Below are positions 49,501 through 58,473 of a DNA stretch of 64,000 nucleotides, piece by piece. The notes beneath the pieces are model-generated. The model was not told where the DNA came from. It saw nothing but the letters and a program-made list of their open reading frames with translations, and ran no database searches. Where the stretch lies: assembly GCF_030539665.1 (NCBI RefSeq), contig NZ_JAUNXR010000001.1, forward strand, positions 1 to 64,000, given 5' to 3'. The DNA comes from Methanobrevibacter sp. (lineage in GTDB: Archaea > Methanobacteriota > Methanobacteria > Methanobacteriales > Methanobacteriaceae). Numbering within the stretch: position 1 is the first letter of the stretch; every line of letters begins with the position of its first letter. The position numbers and the translations under genes were made by a program.

Positions 49501-49647
49501 CCATCCAATACCATTTCCTATACTATGGTTACTAATGGTGAAGGTATTGCAAGTCTGCCTATTAACTTGATTCCTGGCAATTACAAAATCACTGTAACTG
49601 CTGAGAATGGGGCAAGTTCAACTGCTGTTGTAAAAGTGGTTTCTTAA
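46573..49647 (+). CDS. Adhesin-like protein C (beta-helix + Ig-like repeats)
   Basis: About 1024 residues. ATG 46573 keeps the same GGAGGA-5-base spacing as its paralogues; ATG 46570 is the alternative. A signal peptide (MIKKVMVLLTILIFVFSVSA-ISA) precedes a beta-helix (about 50-475) and six Ig-like domains (about 477-1024) opening with YYNNGTQLAV, MYKDGTRYNV, YYKNGTQYMV and YYRNGTQYTV. There is no C-terminal anchor. The helix start (IDNAGTVILNDC, AMGGAIS) closely follows that of adhesin B but has a single, unrepeated copy of the 307-residue unit. A TATA-like ATTTATATAT at about 46518 puts the transcript start near 46545. Confidence 0.9.
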   Translation: MIKKVMVLLTILIFVFSVSAISAEDNNDLNYSDLQSSIDQSGDSIDLTSDYTRAEGEKWVTINKNITINGNDHTIDGNGYYVFDIPKNTVVIFNNIKFINSLRPIDNAGTVILNDCTFNDNNGAVNCYAGSTLEINNCIFTNNGRVATNAMGGAISITNAKVTISNSQFTNNVVNYNGTNPDYNSGFGFGGAIFAKGSNSILDIDNSNFNDNFAYANNNNSKGGAIMLYDGAKLSLKNSNFNGNVAVDGGAIYVAPNSVLTVNDTHFQDNSAINSDINKGGAICSEGSVDIDNSLFMGNEAVKGGAIYATNGNINISATGFDSNSGNENVNEAFGGAICLDSNVVANINDCSFLVNSANNGGAIFAGSNNNVNISKNSFLSNSANNGGDSLLGGAICLGEDNNVTVADSTFRFNNAGAYGGAIFNEGNLTLINSTFIRNNAGVEGSIFSYGSNSELNLHNVTADAKNIVNNYNNVTENVTFITKTAIDGISENSANEIIVNGTVSPTATGNLTIELTNMETGEIINDVGTVDNGQFTVNLGQITAGNYSIVVKFDENRNYTSSQAKSSFTITGVPVELESSDVVKYYNNGTQLAVNLTNENGVPIANQTIVLTVDGMDYSNITNSNGTAKFDLNMGPGNYTGEISYYGSGIYEPANITVNIEILSRIIANDINMMYKDGTRYNVTVLDEQGNVIAGETVTVILNGQYFKNLTYSINANENGVASLPINLAPGNYEITAVYDNNSITTNITVNPMSYDLVNNSDIVMYYKNGTQYMVTLVDAYGNPVANAAVSVILNGQYFHNLKYSRITNADGVASLPINLAPGNYEITAVYGSVQSTSTVTVLERKDSLMADNIVKYYRNGTQYTVKLLDGNGNPLANQVITLTLNGQNFKNVNYNVLTDENGVASLTINLLAGEYTISAKYGSASITTGITVLPVLVANNLVKAYGKPASFTASIVDGQGMPLPGEKLTFSIKFPSNTISYTMVTNGEGIASLPINLIPGNYKITVTAENGASSTAVVKVVS

Positions 49648-49899
49648 ATGGGGAATTCATTATCCTCATATCTTTTTTAATTTTTAGTCGATAATTTTAA
49701 TTATTCACTTCATTATTATTGGTATATTTTAATAAAGTATTATTTTAATTAATCATTTCTTTAATGAAATTTAATAATTCTTATTTTCCCATAAAAACTT
49801 TCCATTAAATCTACATCATCAATTATAAGTTACACATTTTTTAAAATTTTAGAAACAATAATATTAAATAAACTATAAAAGTATAATTGAGGATTTAAT

Positions 49900-51645
49900 A
49901 TGCGTGTTGCAAAGGGTACTATTAAGAAATATTCAAGGGAATATAGTAGAACATTGAAAAACGGTGAAAAGAAAAAATACAAGACAGAACAAATTCAGGC
50001 AAATATTCCAAAACAAGAAAACATTTTTGAAAACGGCGAAAATGTATTGATAATTTCTGAAGACGATCAGGAATTAATTCAGGATAATGAAGATCAATTG
50101 GCTGCCTTGGAAATTGCCGACTATATTCACAATGTTGAGATTAGATCTTTATTGGAAGAATTGGAACAAAAGGATCAGAAAATTAATCAGTTAAAGGATA
50201 TTTCATCTAATCCTGAATATGTAGACTTAAATATCCAATATCAGGATTTAAAAGCAGAATATGATATTCTACTTAATTCTAAAGAAGATTTAAACGACAT
50301 GCTATTGAAACTTCAAGAAGATTACAAATCCTCAGACGACATCATTACCCAACTCAAATCTTCAAACCAGGCTCTTGATCAGCAACAAAAATCTATTTTG
50401 GCCGAAAACAACAACCTAAAAGAAGAAAACGAAAGGTTTGTTAATGAAATTGAATCCTCTAATGTATTGATAGACAAATTAAAAAAATTCAATGCTGACA
50501 TTCAGGAAGAATATGATGATATTTCTAAGAAATACGGTGATGTGATTTATGAAAACACAGAACTTATTGGAAAATATGATGAAGTTAGCAAAAAATTAGA
50601 GTCTTGCAATGCGGAAATATCAGAGCTCAAATCATTCAACGACGATATTTCAAGTGAACATGAAAAGCTAGTGACAGAATACATTATCTTAAAAGAGAAA
50701 TATGATGGAATAGTTGAAGAATTAGAAACACTTAAACAGAAAATTGAAGAGTTAAAATCCGGCAACGATAATATTCAAGGGGAATATGATGCTCTTTCCC
50801 AAAACTATGAAGTTTCTAAATCAGAATACAATGCTTTAAAAGAAGATTACAACAGGCTCCTTGAGAAAAATGAACAACTTGTAGCTAGTTTGAATAACCT
50901 AAAGACAAGCACAATACAGCATGACCTCACTCAGGAAGAGGAATACGGCAAGCTTCTAAAGGAGCACGAGTCCCTTTTAGAGAAATTTAATGAGTTCAAA
51001 TTAATTAATCAATCTAAAGAAAACGAAGCAGAAGCTCTTCGTAGAGATTTAAAATCTATTAAAAAGAGTAAAAAGAAAGCCAATAAAAAATATAGGGCTA
51101 TCAAAGAAGAAAATCAACGTTTAACTGATAATTTGAGAGTTATAGAAAATGAGAATAATGTTCTTCGTAATAAGCTAATGGATTTTGAGAATAGATTGAA
51201 CAAGGGCAGTGAAGAATTTTCCAAAGAACTTGATAACATAAACGATAAATATAGGGAAGCTATTGATAAGATAAGATATCTTGAAAATCAAAATTTTGTA
51301 CTTTCAGAGAAAAATAAAGATTTAGATAAGCTAAATGATGATAATTCCAAATATAGTGAATTATATAATAAGTCAGTTTCAGAAATAGAAGACTTAAATG
51401 CGGCAAATAAAAAACTCAGCGAAGAGAATGATGAGTATAAAAAAAGAATCAGCAATATTTTTGAAAATTATGAAAAGTTATCCGACAAGTACAATAACCT
51501 TAAAAAAGTAGAAGAAAAGTATGATGATCTTTTACTTGAATATGATGATTTAAACAACCAATTGGAAGAATACAAATCAAATAAAAAAAGGGATGTCTAC
51601 TTAGCTAATAAATATAAAAAATTTATATTGAAGAAAGCAGATTAA
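49900..51645 (+). CDS. Long coiled-coil protein with basic N-terminal module
   Basis: A 581-residue protein I do not recognise. Residues 1-50 form a compact basic, beta-prone module (GTIKKYSREYSRTLKNGEKK, then NVLIISEDD). From about 75 to 570 the protein is almost unbroken coiled coil rich in Lys, Glu, Asn and Asp (for example LEELEQKDQKINQL and KDLDKLNDDNSKYSEL), with a KKSKKKANKKYR-type basic patch near residue 390. There is no signal peptide or membrane segment, so it is presumably cytoplasmic and elongated, perhaps SMC-like in shape but with no ATPase. GAGGAT precedes the ATG. It follows the adhesin cluster, but no link is shown. Its stop codon overlaps that of the convergent zinc-ribbon gene by 4 nt. 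Confidence 0.8.
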   Translation: MRVAKGTIKKYSREYSRTLKNGEKKKYKTEQIQANIPKQENIFENGENVLIISEDDQELIQDNEDQLAALEIADYIHNVEIRSLLEELEQKDQKINQLKDISSNPEYVDLNIQYQDLKAEYDILLNSKEDLNDMLLKLQEDYKSSDDIITQLKSSNQALDQQQKSILAENNNLKEENERFVNEIESSNVLIDKLKKFNADIQEEYDDISKKYGDVIYENTELIGKYDEVSKKLESCNAEISELKSFNDDISSEHEKLVTEYIILKEKYDGIVEELETLKQKIEELKSGNDNIQGEYDALSQNYEVSKSEYNALKEDYNRLLEKNEQLVASLNNLKTSTIQHDLTQEEEYGKLLKEHESLLEKFNEFKLINQSKENEAEALRRDLKSIKKSKKKANKKYRAIKEENQRLTDNLRVIENENNVLRNKLMDFENRLNKGSEEFSKELDNINDKYREAIDKIRYLENQNFVLSEKNKDLDKLNDDNSKYSELYNKSVSEIEDLNAANKKLSEENDEYKKRISNIFENYEKLSDKYNNLKKVEEKYDDLLLEYDDLNNQLEEYKSNKKRDVYLANKYKKFILKKAD

Positions 51646-51917
51646 AGTTCATCATAATCAGGTTCTTGATACCAACGTTTTAATCCTGGTAAAAATCCTG
51701 TAGTGATTCCAGTAGCTTCTGTTTCTCTTAAATTAGGATTTTTTGCCATCATTTCTTTTGATTTTCTTACAATCATTTCATTAAGAGTGATGTCCGGTTC
51801 TGTAAATTCTCCATTTTGAAAACAATCATTACAATAATCCATATTTGGGCTACCATCCTCATTGGTCCCATAATCTTTTTTTCCCATAGGTTTACCACAA
51901 GAATTACAAAATCCCAT
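51642..51917 (-). CDS. Putative zinc-ribbon protein
   Basis: A 91-residue protein. The N-terminal CNSCGKPM and later CNDCFQNGEF form a two-knuckle zinc ribbon of the kind found in Zn_ribbon_2 proteins; the rest is a polar helix-rich tail with a conserved-looking PNLRETEATG. Function is unknown. AAGGTGTAAT lies just upstream of its ATG. It is 51 bases downstream of nothing on its own strand other than the start of its transcript; fae-hps is on the same strand further along. Confidence 0.75.
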   Translation of the reverse strand: MGFCNSCGKPMGKKDYGTNEDGSPNMDYCNDCFQNGEFTEPDITLNEMIVRKSKEMMAKNPNLRETEATGITTGFLPGLKRWYQEPDYDEL

Positions 51918-51968
51918 AATTACACCTTATATAAAAAATAAAAAATAGTAGGGGTTTAAACCCTATAA

Positions 51969-53213
51969 TTAATCTTTGTCTTCTTCAATTTCCACTTGCT
52001 CGTCTTCATCTAATGCGAGTCTCATATTATCAGGATCAGGTGGGAAGTGAGCAAGGAAGTCTTGTGCAGATCTTCTTACATCTCTAGAACCGATAATGTA
52101 TCTTCCTGCAATAATAATGTCAGCACCTTTATCGAGAGCTTCTTCAACATTGTCAGGAGTGATTCCTCCAGCTACAGCGACTAATCCGCCGTCAATAATT
52201 TCTTTGATTGCTGGAATATTACCCCATGCAGATAAGTCACTAGTGTCTTCACCTTTTTCAGCAAGGTATGTTTCTAAATCTACATTTCTGTGTAATAATA
52301 CAATATCTGGTTTTAAATCATCTGGAAGAGCGATTAATTTGTCTTCAAAGTTATCTACATTCATCATATCTAAGATGGAGTAAATACCTTGTTTTTGAGT
52401 TTCTTGAATAGCTTTAGCGATTGATTCAGTGGTTCCAAGACCAGAAATAGCTACAGCATCTGCAGTTTCGTCAGCAGCCATTTTTACTTCTACACGTCCA
52501 ACGTCTAAGGTTTTCAAATCAGCAATGATGAAAGCGTCTGGACGTAATTCTCTGATTTTTGAAACAACTCCAACACCGAATTTTTTAACGAGTGGTGTTC
52601 CTGCTTCAAGAAGAACTCTTTCTTTGTCTGGAAGATCATTAATGATTCTTTCCATTACATCTAAGTTGTCTAAGTCAAGAGCAACTTGTAAGTATGGTGG
52701 AGACCAAAGTTTTTGTACTTTGAAGCCCATAATTGGATGAGTTCCACGATCTTTTTCTTCAAGTACTTTTTCAATTGATGGGTAACCTTCCATAGCTCTT
52801 TTGATAGCTAATTTGGTTGCTCCATAGTTGTATTGGTATATTTTTCTGTAATCTTTTGCTGCTGGGTGTATGAATACACTTACGTTAATTACAATGTCTT
52901 CTACAATTTCTTTTGGAATATATCCTTCTTCAACAGCGTCTGCAACTGCTCTACCTACAGCAGTTTGTGCTGGCCCAAATACTTTACTTGCACCATCTAA
53001 ATCTTCTACAGTTACTTTAGGAATAATTAAAGTAGCTGGTTTTGTCATTAAGTTTGGTCTAATTACAGTGGTCAAAGGAGTATGTCCTACAGATAAATTG
53101 GATAATCCATTAGCAAATGCTTGTCCTGCTGGACCTTCCTTGTCACCAATGATTAAATCGATGTGAGCTAATTCGTCACCGTCTCCGATGAGAGCTTCTC
53201 CTATATTGTACAT
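51969..53213 (-). CDS. fae-hps: Bifunctional formaldehyde-activating enzyme / 3-hexulose-6-phosphate synthase
   Basis: A 414-residue fusion. The N-terminal Fae domain (about 1-160) couples formaldehyde to H4MPT; its active-site histidine is H17 in [10 protein letters not shown], and [15 protein letters not shown] and [15 protein letters not shown] are family segments. The C-terminal HPS domain (about 165-400, an OMPDC-type barrel) contains the D-x-K-x-x-D motif in [25 protein letters not shown]. In archaea HPS runs backwards to make ribulose-5-phosphate from hexulose-6-phosphate, and Fae captures the formaldehyde formed, so the enzyme supplies pentoses. GGAGGAAA precedes the ATG. thrS lies 56 bases upstream on the same strand. 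Confidence 0.97.
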   Translation of the reverse strand: MYNIGEALIGDGDELAHIDLIIGDKEGPAGQAFANGLSNLSVGHTPLTTVIRPNLMTKPATLIIPKVTVEDLDGASKVFGPAQTAVGRAVADAVEEGYIPKEIVEDIVINVSVFIHPAAKDYRKIYQYNYGATKLAIKRAMEGYPSIEKVLEEKDRGTHPIMGFKVQKLWSPPYLQVALDLDNLDVMERIINDLPDKERVLLEAGTPLVKKFGVGVVSKIRELRPDAFIIADLKTLDVGRVEVKMAADETADAVAISGLGTTESIAKAIQETQKQGIYSILDMMNVDNFEDKLIALPDDLKPDIVLLHRNVDLETYLAEKGEDTSDLSAWGNIPAIKEIIDGGLVAVAGGITPDNVEEALDKGADIIIAGRYIIGSRDVRRSAQDFLAHFPPDPDNMRLALDEDEQVEIEEDKD

Positions 53214-53269
53214 TTAGTTTCCTCCATTTATTATACATTTTTTATTTTATTTTTCGTGATATATAAAAA

Positions 53270-55099
53270 TTATTGGAAGTTAATTCTTTTGGAAATGTCT
53301 TTAGGCAATGGTAGTCCTCTGTAAGGCATTCCTTTAGTTGCTTCCTTAACTGCATCTATTAATTCGTCTACTGTCATATCTACTTTTTCTCCAGTTTCAC
53401 GCACGGTAACTGTGAGATTTCCAGATTCCATTTCGTTGTCACCTACTACAAAGGTGTAAGGAATCCATTCTGTAGCGGCATTTCTTATTTTCTTACCTAC
53501 GCTTTCGTCTCTGTCATCTACATCCACACGAATATTTGCAGCAAAAATCTCATCAGCTAATTTGTTTGCAAACTCTTTATGTGCCTCTCCGACAGTTATT
53601 ACTCTAACTTGGATTGGACTTAGCCAGGTTGGTAACATTGGTGCTTTTTCATCAATTTCAATAGCAGTTTTTTCAAGTAAGCTGCAGATAACTCTTTCAA
53701 TACTTCCTGTTGGGGAACAGTGAAGAATGGTTGGGTTGTGTTCCTTACCATCTTCTCCAAGGTATGTGATATCAAATCTTTTACCACTTTCAACATCAAT
53801 CTGAACAGTAGGATTTTCAATTGGCCTTCCAAGGAAATCAATAGCTGCAAAGTCTACTTTACAAACCCAGTAATGTTTTCTTTCAGGTAGGATTTCAAGC
53901 AAAACTGGTTTTCCAATTTTTTTACCTATGCTGTACATCCAGTCTTTATTTTCGTCAAAGAAGTCTTGGGTAGCTCTGAAAATTACTTCATAGTTTACTC
54001 CAAGGTCAATTCCAGTCTGGATACACATGTCAGTTTGTTTTGAGAATTCTTCTAAGGAAGCAGGGACATCTGCACAGAAACTATGGAAATCAGGCATGGT
54101 AAATGCTCTTAATCTTTTAAGTCCAACAACTTCTCCTTTTTTCTCAAAACGGAAACTGTAGGTTGAAAGTTCATATAATTTTGCAGGTAAGTTTCTCCAG
54201 GTCAGGAAAGAGTCAGCCATCACTCTAAATGCACCGAAACAACATGCGAATCTAAGCATTAGGTTCTTTTTGGTATCGGTTTTATACTGTCTTTCACCAA
54301 ATTTAGCAGCATGAACGTTAATCGCTTCATTTTCCAAATCATAGAAGATAGGAGTTTCGATTGGCATAGCTCCTTGGTCCACTACTAAATTGTAAACATA
54401 ATCAGAAAGCAAATCTCTTACAAGACGACCTTTAGGGAACCATTTGAGGTTACCTACATCAGATGCAATTTCATAGTCACAAAGCTCTTTTTCTCTCATT
54501 AACTTAACGTGTGGTGGTTCTCCTTCATCTGATGAACCTTCACCAAGCTCATATTGAACAAGCTTTTCAAATTGATCATTGTCAAATTCAAAGCCTTCAA
54601 TATCCAATACTTTGTCTCCATCAAGAATAGACCAGGTGGAAGGTTTTTTCTCTTCTTTTTCTCCTTCCACATCTTCTTCTGCAGTGATTGTTCTTGAAAG
54701 TTCACTTAATGGGTGTCCCTTACAGGATATTTCAAATGCTTTATACCATCCAAATGGTACTCTTTTAACTTCCAAGTCTTCATCTAAAAGCGCTTCTTCA
54801 GCATCTTTTAAGATTTTAACAGCCACTTTTGGAGAACTTAAAGAAGAAGATAAATGAGCGTATGGATATAAAACAATGTTTTCAGCTTTAACTTGTTCAT
54901 TAGCCTTTTTAACTTCTTTAACTAAGTTTCTAACAATTGCTTCTGGATTTTTCTCGTCTTCTTTTTCAACCGCAGTAAAAACAACTAAGGATTCATCAAA
55001 AGCACCAGATTTTTTAGCTTCTTCAATTTCCTCAGCTACTGGGGTCTTGTTTTTCACATTATAATTTAAATAATCGGAATGGATAAGTAAAATTCTCAT
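53270..55099 (-). CDS. thrS: Threonyl-tRNA synthetase, archaeal type
   Basis: A 609-residue class II synthetase. The N-terminal domain (about 1-140, with [13 protein letters not shown] and [20 protein letters not shown]) is the archaeal D-aminoacyl-tRNA-deacylase-like editing domain, not the bacterial TGS/N2 pair. The catalytic core follows, with zinc-binding [12 protein letters not shown], motif 2-type [20 protein letters not shown] and a C-terminal anticodon-binding domain ([20 protein letters not shown]). GGTGGTTA precedes the ATG on the minus strand. Confidence 0.97.
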   Translation of the reverse strand: MRILLIHSDYLNYNVKNKTPVAEEIEEAKKSGAFDESLVVFTAVEKEDEKNPEAIVRNLVKEVKKANEQVKAENIVLYPYAHLSSSLSSPKVAVKILKDAEEALLDEDLEVKRVPFGWYKAFEISCKGHPLSELSRTITAEEDVEGEKEEKKPSTWSILDGDKVLDIEGFEFDNDQFEKLVQYELGEGSSDEGEPPHVKLMREKELCDYEIASDVGNLKWFPKGRLVRDLLSDYVYNLVVDQGAMPIETPIFYDLENEAINVHAAKFGERQYKTDTKKNLMLRFACCFGAFRVMADSFLTWRNLPAKLYELSTYSFRFEKKGEVVGLKRLRAFTMPDFHSFCADVPASLEEFSKQTDMCIQTGIDLGVNYEVIFRATQDFFDENKDWMYSIGKKIGKPVLLEILPERKHYWVCKVDFAAIDFLGRPIENPTVQIDVESGKRFDITYLGEDGKEHNPTILHCSPTGSIERVICSLLEKTAIEIDEKAPMLPTWLSPIQVRVITVGEAHKEFANKLADEIFAANIRVDVDDRDESVGKKIRNAATEWIPYTFVVGDNEMESGNLTVTVRETGEKVDMTVDELIDAVKEATKGMPYRGLPLPKDISKRINFQ

Positions 55100-55217
55100 C
55101 TAATAACCACCATGTAATTAAATATACTATGTTTAATTTTTGGCAGTTATATTATATAATATTTTTATAGTACTTTTTCAATAGTTATATTAAACTTCTT
55201 AAAAAGGATGTGTGATT

Positions 55218-55811
55218 ATGAAAATTTATGGTATATGCGGAAGTCCAAGAAATGATACAACACAATATGTTCTTGAAAAAGCTTTGGAAAATTTGAAAAA
55301 TGACGGTTTTGAAACCAAATTGTTTAGTTGCGCCGGAAAATCAATAGCTCCTTGTATGCATTGCGATTATTGCATGACTCATAAGGAATGTGTTAACAAG
55401 GATGATATGACTGAAGTTTATGAAGGTCTCAAGGAAGCTGACGGTCTTATTTTTGCAACTCCTCTTCATTCAGGAGGAATTAGTGCTGAAACTTTATCAA
55501 TTTTTGAGAGAACTCGAGCTTTGGAAGCTGTGGACATCAATTTGCTTCGTGGAAAAATAGGTATGAGCATAGCTGTTGGCGGTGACCGTGACGGTGGCCA
55601 AAGTTCAGCTCATCTGCAGATAATCACTTATTATATGATTCATGGGATAATTCCAGTCAGTGGTGGTGGTTACGGTGCTAATTTGGGTGCCTCCTTCTGG
55701 TCTCAGGATTCTTTGGATAAAGTAAAAGATGATAAATACGGTTTTGAATCTCTTGAGAGGACCGTTAAGGAATTTAAAGATTTTCTAAATAAGATTAGGC
55801 CTAATTTCTAA
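55218..55811 (+). CDS. Iron-sulfur flavoprotein (Isf-like NAD(P)H-dependent FMN reductase family)
   Basis: About 197 residues with a flavodoxin-like fold. The N-terminal IYGICGSPRNDTTQ binds FMN phosphate. A compact cysteine cluster CMHCDYCMTHKEC (C46, C49, C52, C58; C-x2-C-x2-C-x5-C) is the [4Fe-4S] motif of methanogen iron-sulfur flavoproteins, which pass electrons between ferredoxin and acceptors such as O2 or H2O2. FATPLHSGGISAETLSIFER and GGDRDGGQSSAHLQI are family-like. ATG 55218 is preferred, with GGATGTGTGAT upstream; GTG 55212 is the alternative. It is divergent from thrS and monocistronic. Confidence 0.88.
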   Translation: MKIYGICGSPRNDTTQYVLEKALENLKNDGFETKLFSCAGKSIAPCMHCDYCMTHKECVNKDDMTEVYEGLKEADGLIFATPLHSGGISAETLSIFERTRALEAVDINLLRGKIGMSIAVGGDRDGGQSSAHLQIITYYMIHGIIPVSGGGYGANLGASFWSQDSLDKVKDDKYGFESLERTVKEFKDFLNKIRPNF

Positions 55812-55932
55812 TTCTATTTTTTTCTTTTTTTTTTAATTAGCTTTTTTCCACCTTTTTGGACAGAATTTGATAATATTTATATATTAAAATTAAGTTAATT
55901 TATTATAATCTAAACTTATGGAGCACTAATTT

Positions 55933-57495
55933 ATGGCGAATAAATTGATTCGTGGAAGTTTCATTATATTTCTTGGAAATATTATTTTCCGTTTAGGAGG
56001 ATACATTTATCGTTTTTTAATGGCAACTCTCTTAGGCCCCACCATGTATGGTATTTTAGGTCTTACACTTCCTTTTCAGGGTATTTTTCAAACCTTGTCT
56101 GCAGGAGGACTTCCTCCAGCTATTGCTAAGTATGTTGCCGAATATGAGGCCACAGATCAAAAAGATTTAGCTCGTCAGACAATTTATACCTCTTTAAAAA
56201 TAATGATTTTTTTAGGTGTGTTTTTTGGTTTTATAATGATTTTTATTGCTGCTCCATGGCTTGCCTATGTCTATCTTCAAAAACCTATTGCACTTGTTCC
56301 TCTGCAGATTGTTGGGCTTATAACTCCATTTAGTGTAATTGTTGGAGCATTTAGAGGTGCATTCCAAGGGGTTTATAAGATGGAGTATATCCTTTATACT
56401 CGTGCAACCGAACAGTTGGGTATGATTCTTTTTGCTACAGCCTTTGTTTTAATAGGTCTTTCAACTGTTGGGGCTCTTTGGGGTACTGTTTTAGGTTTCG
56501 CTGTTTCATGTGTTATTGCAGTTTATTTATTCAAATATCAAATGGGTCAATATATTCCCCCTGCCAGTCCTGATTTTGTATTTTCACGTAAGGATGAATT
56601 GAAATTGGCTGTTATGTTAGTTAAGTTTGCTATTCCGGTTATTGTCACTGGTATTGCGGAAATGGGAATTTATAATATTTGTACCTTGGTAATGGGCCGT
56701 TTTTTAACTGCAGATTCAATCGGGTTTTTTGCAGCTGCGGATCCTATTTCAAGATTGCCTTTGATGATTTCCATTTCAGTAGCAACAACCATCTTGCCGG
56801 CTTCTTCAGAGGCTTTCAGTTCTGGAAATAAAAAAGAGTTGAATAGGTACGTTTCAGAGTCTTATAAGTATTCTTTACTATTTGTAGTTCCAATGTGTAT
56901 CGGAATTGCTTTATTTGCAGCTCCAACATTAAGACTGTTCTACTTTACAAATCCTGCCTATGTTACTGGTGCATCTGCATTGGCAATTTTAGCTATTGGT
57001 ATGACATTTTATTCAATATTTTCAATTTCAACCAGTATTGTTCAGGGTATTGGAAATCCGAGAATTCCGATGTATATTCTAGTATTTGGGGCAATATTGA
57101 CTGCTATTCTTAATTGGTATATGGTTCCAGCAATCGGAATTGCAGGTGGGGCTCTTGCAACCACCATTGCCTGTTTCGCTATGATGATTCCGGTTTTGTA
57201 CTTCGTATTCAAACTTACCAAAACAAAACCTCCAATAATGCCTGTTGCTAAGATATTTTTAGCTTCAATCATAATGGGAATTATAGCAATTATTATTCCA
57301 AAAACTATTATTGGTTTATTTATTGGTATTGTTTCCTGTCCTTTCATCTATTTGGGAGCATTAATTCTATGTAAATTCTTCCAGGAAGAGGATATAGCTA
57401 CTTTAAGAGGATTCACTGGTAAATTTGGCCCTATAGGTAAAATATTAAATAAGATATTGAATATTATTGTAAAAATTCAATTTAGAAATGAATAA
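55933..57495 (+). CDS. Polysaccharide/lipid-II-type flippase (MOP superfamily)
   Basis: A 520-residue membrane protein with about 14 hydrophobic helices. The N-terminal FIIFLGNIIFRLGGYIYRFLMATLLGP and LPFQGIFQTLSAGGLPPAIAKYVAEYEA, and the mid-protein GFFAAADPISRLPLMISISVATTILPA, match PST/Wzx-MurJ-type exporters. It would flip lipid-linked oligosaccharide or pseudomurein precursors across the membrane. Together with undecaprenyl-diphosphatase and a polymerase-like protein in this window it suggests cell-envelope glycan assembly. GGAGC lies 11 bases upstream of the ATG; TATA-like sequence near 55877. Confidence 0.9.
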   Translation: MANKLIRGSFIIFLGNIIFRLGGYIYRFLMATLLGPTMYGILGLTLPFQGIFQTLSAGGLPPAIAKYVAEYEATDQKDLARQTIYTSLKIMIFLGVFFGFIMIFIAAPWLAYVYLQKPIALVPLQIVGLITPFSVIVGAFRGAFQGVYKMEYILYTRATEQLGMILFATAFVLIGLSTVGALWGTVLGFAVSCVIAVYLFKYQMGQYIPPASPDFVFSRKDELKLAVMLVKFAIPVIVTGIAEMGIYNICTLVMGRFLTADSIGFFAAADPISRLPLMISISVATTILPASSEAFSSGNKKELNRYVSESYKYSLLFVVPMCIGIALFAAPTLRLFYFTNPAYVTGASALAILAIGMTFYSIFSISTSIVQGIGNPRIPMYILVFGAILTAILNWYMVPAIGIAGGALATTIACFAMMIPVLYFVFKLTKTKPPIMPVAKIFLASIIMGIIAIIIPKTIIGLFIGIVSCPFIYLGALILCKFFQEEDIATLRGFTGKFGPIGKILNKILNIIVKIQFRNE

Positions 57496-57549
57496 GACAA
57501 TTTATTTAAATGATAAAAATATATTTTTACTTAATGGATGGGTGAAAAA

Positions 57550-58242
57550 ATGACTGAAGTAAAGGCAGGTATTGAATATAAGATTAATATTGGGGATGAG
57601 TCTTTTTTATTAAATCATAAACAATATAAGTTACTTGAAAATATTCTTAATACAGGTTCTATTACTAAAGCTGCCAAATCTGTAGATGTGTCCTATAGGA
57701 CAGCTTTAAATTACATCGATAAAATAGAATCTTCTTTAGGTATTAAAATCGTTAGTACCACTAAAGGTGGTAAAGGCGGTGGGGGAGGAACTGATCTTAC
57801 TCCTGATGGATTTTCTATTATAAAGGAATGTAAAAAGATCAACGCCATTATGGAATTACACACCGATGTTAATGAATTTGAAACAATCGTATCATCAATT
57901 GATGAATCAAAAGGTGTTATGAAAGTTAAAATTGGAGATTACTTAATTAATGCACCCCCTAACAAAAATTATGAAGCCGGAGAAAAAATATTAACTCTTA
58001 TTAGCTATGACAATATTTTCCTCATGACTGAGCCATGTACTTCTAGTATTAGAAACATTTTAAAAGGTAAAATTGTTGAAATGAAGCTTGAAAATGAAAT
58101 TATTCGTGTTAAAATTGCTGTAGGAGATTTAAAGTTCTTCTCAGACATTACATTATCTGCAGAAAAAGAGTTAAACCTTACTATCGGCAAAGAAGTTTAT
58201 ATTGGATTTAAAGCAATGTCTGTTGCGACTTTAAAATTATAA
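57550..58242 (+). CDS. modE: ModE-family molybdate/tungstate-responsive regulator
   Basis: About 230 residues. The N-terminal LysR-type winged helix (about 10-85) contains LLENILNTGSITKAAKSVDVSYRTALNYIDKIE, the standard ModE helix-turn-helix, and a Gly-rich wing (GGKGGGGGTDLTPDG). The C-terminus has two TOBE/MOP-like modules (about 105-160 and 163-230), the second with SSIRNILKGKIVEMKLENE and KEVYIGFKAMSVATLKL; these bind oxyanions. It likely senses molybdate or tungstate needed for formylmethanofuran or formate dehydrogenase. ATG 57550 has GGTGA four bases upstream; ATG 57538 is less well placed. A ferredoxin gene follows after 21 bases. Confidence 0.9.
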   Translation: MTEVKAGIEYKINIGDESFLLNHKQYKLLENILNTGSITKAAKSVDVSYRTALNYIDKIESSLGIKIVSTTKGGKGGGGGTDLTPDGFSIIKECKKINAIMELHTDVNEFETIVSSIDESKGVMKVKIGDYLINAPPNKNYEAGEKILTLISYDNIFLMTEPCTSSIRNILKGKIVEMKLENEIIRVKIAVGDLKFFSDITLSAEKELNLTIGKEVYIGFKAMSVATLKL

Positions 58243-58263
58243 ATAAAGTGGGAGGGGATTTTT

Positions 58264-58464
58264 ATTTTAAAAATCGAAGTAGATGAAACTAAATGTATTG
58301 GTTGCGGGAACTGTTATGACATATGTCCTAAAGCAGCTAAAATTTGGGAGATTAAGGATGTTGCCCATGTATTGGATTTAAGGTACTGTCATGTATGTAC
58401 ATTATGTGCAATGGAATGTCCTGTAGACTGTATTAAAATAATAAGGAATGCTCCTGAAGAATAA
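58264..58464 (+). CDS. 2[4Fe-4S] ferredoxin, apparent ATT start
   Basis: A 66-residue ferredoxin. Two complete cluster motifs are visible: CIGCGNCYDICP and CHVCTLCAMECP. The frame is open from 58243 to the TAA at 58462-58464, but it holds no ATG, GTG or TTG upstream of the first cluster. The strong site GGAGGGG at 58251-58257 is spaced ideally for ATT at 58264, giving (M)LKIEVDETKCIG. An AUU start is therefore the best reading; ATT at 58258 is too close. It lies between modE and hisB in one apparent transcript. The ferredoxin could feed a molybdo- or tungsto-enzyme, given modE; the partner is unknown. Confidence 0.85.
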   Translation: MLKIEVDETKCIGCGNCYDICPKAAKIWEIKDVAHVLDLRYCHVCTLCAMECPVDCIKIIRNAPEE

Positions 58465-58473
58465 GTGATTACT

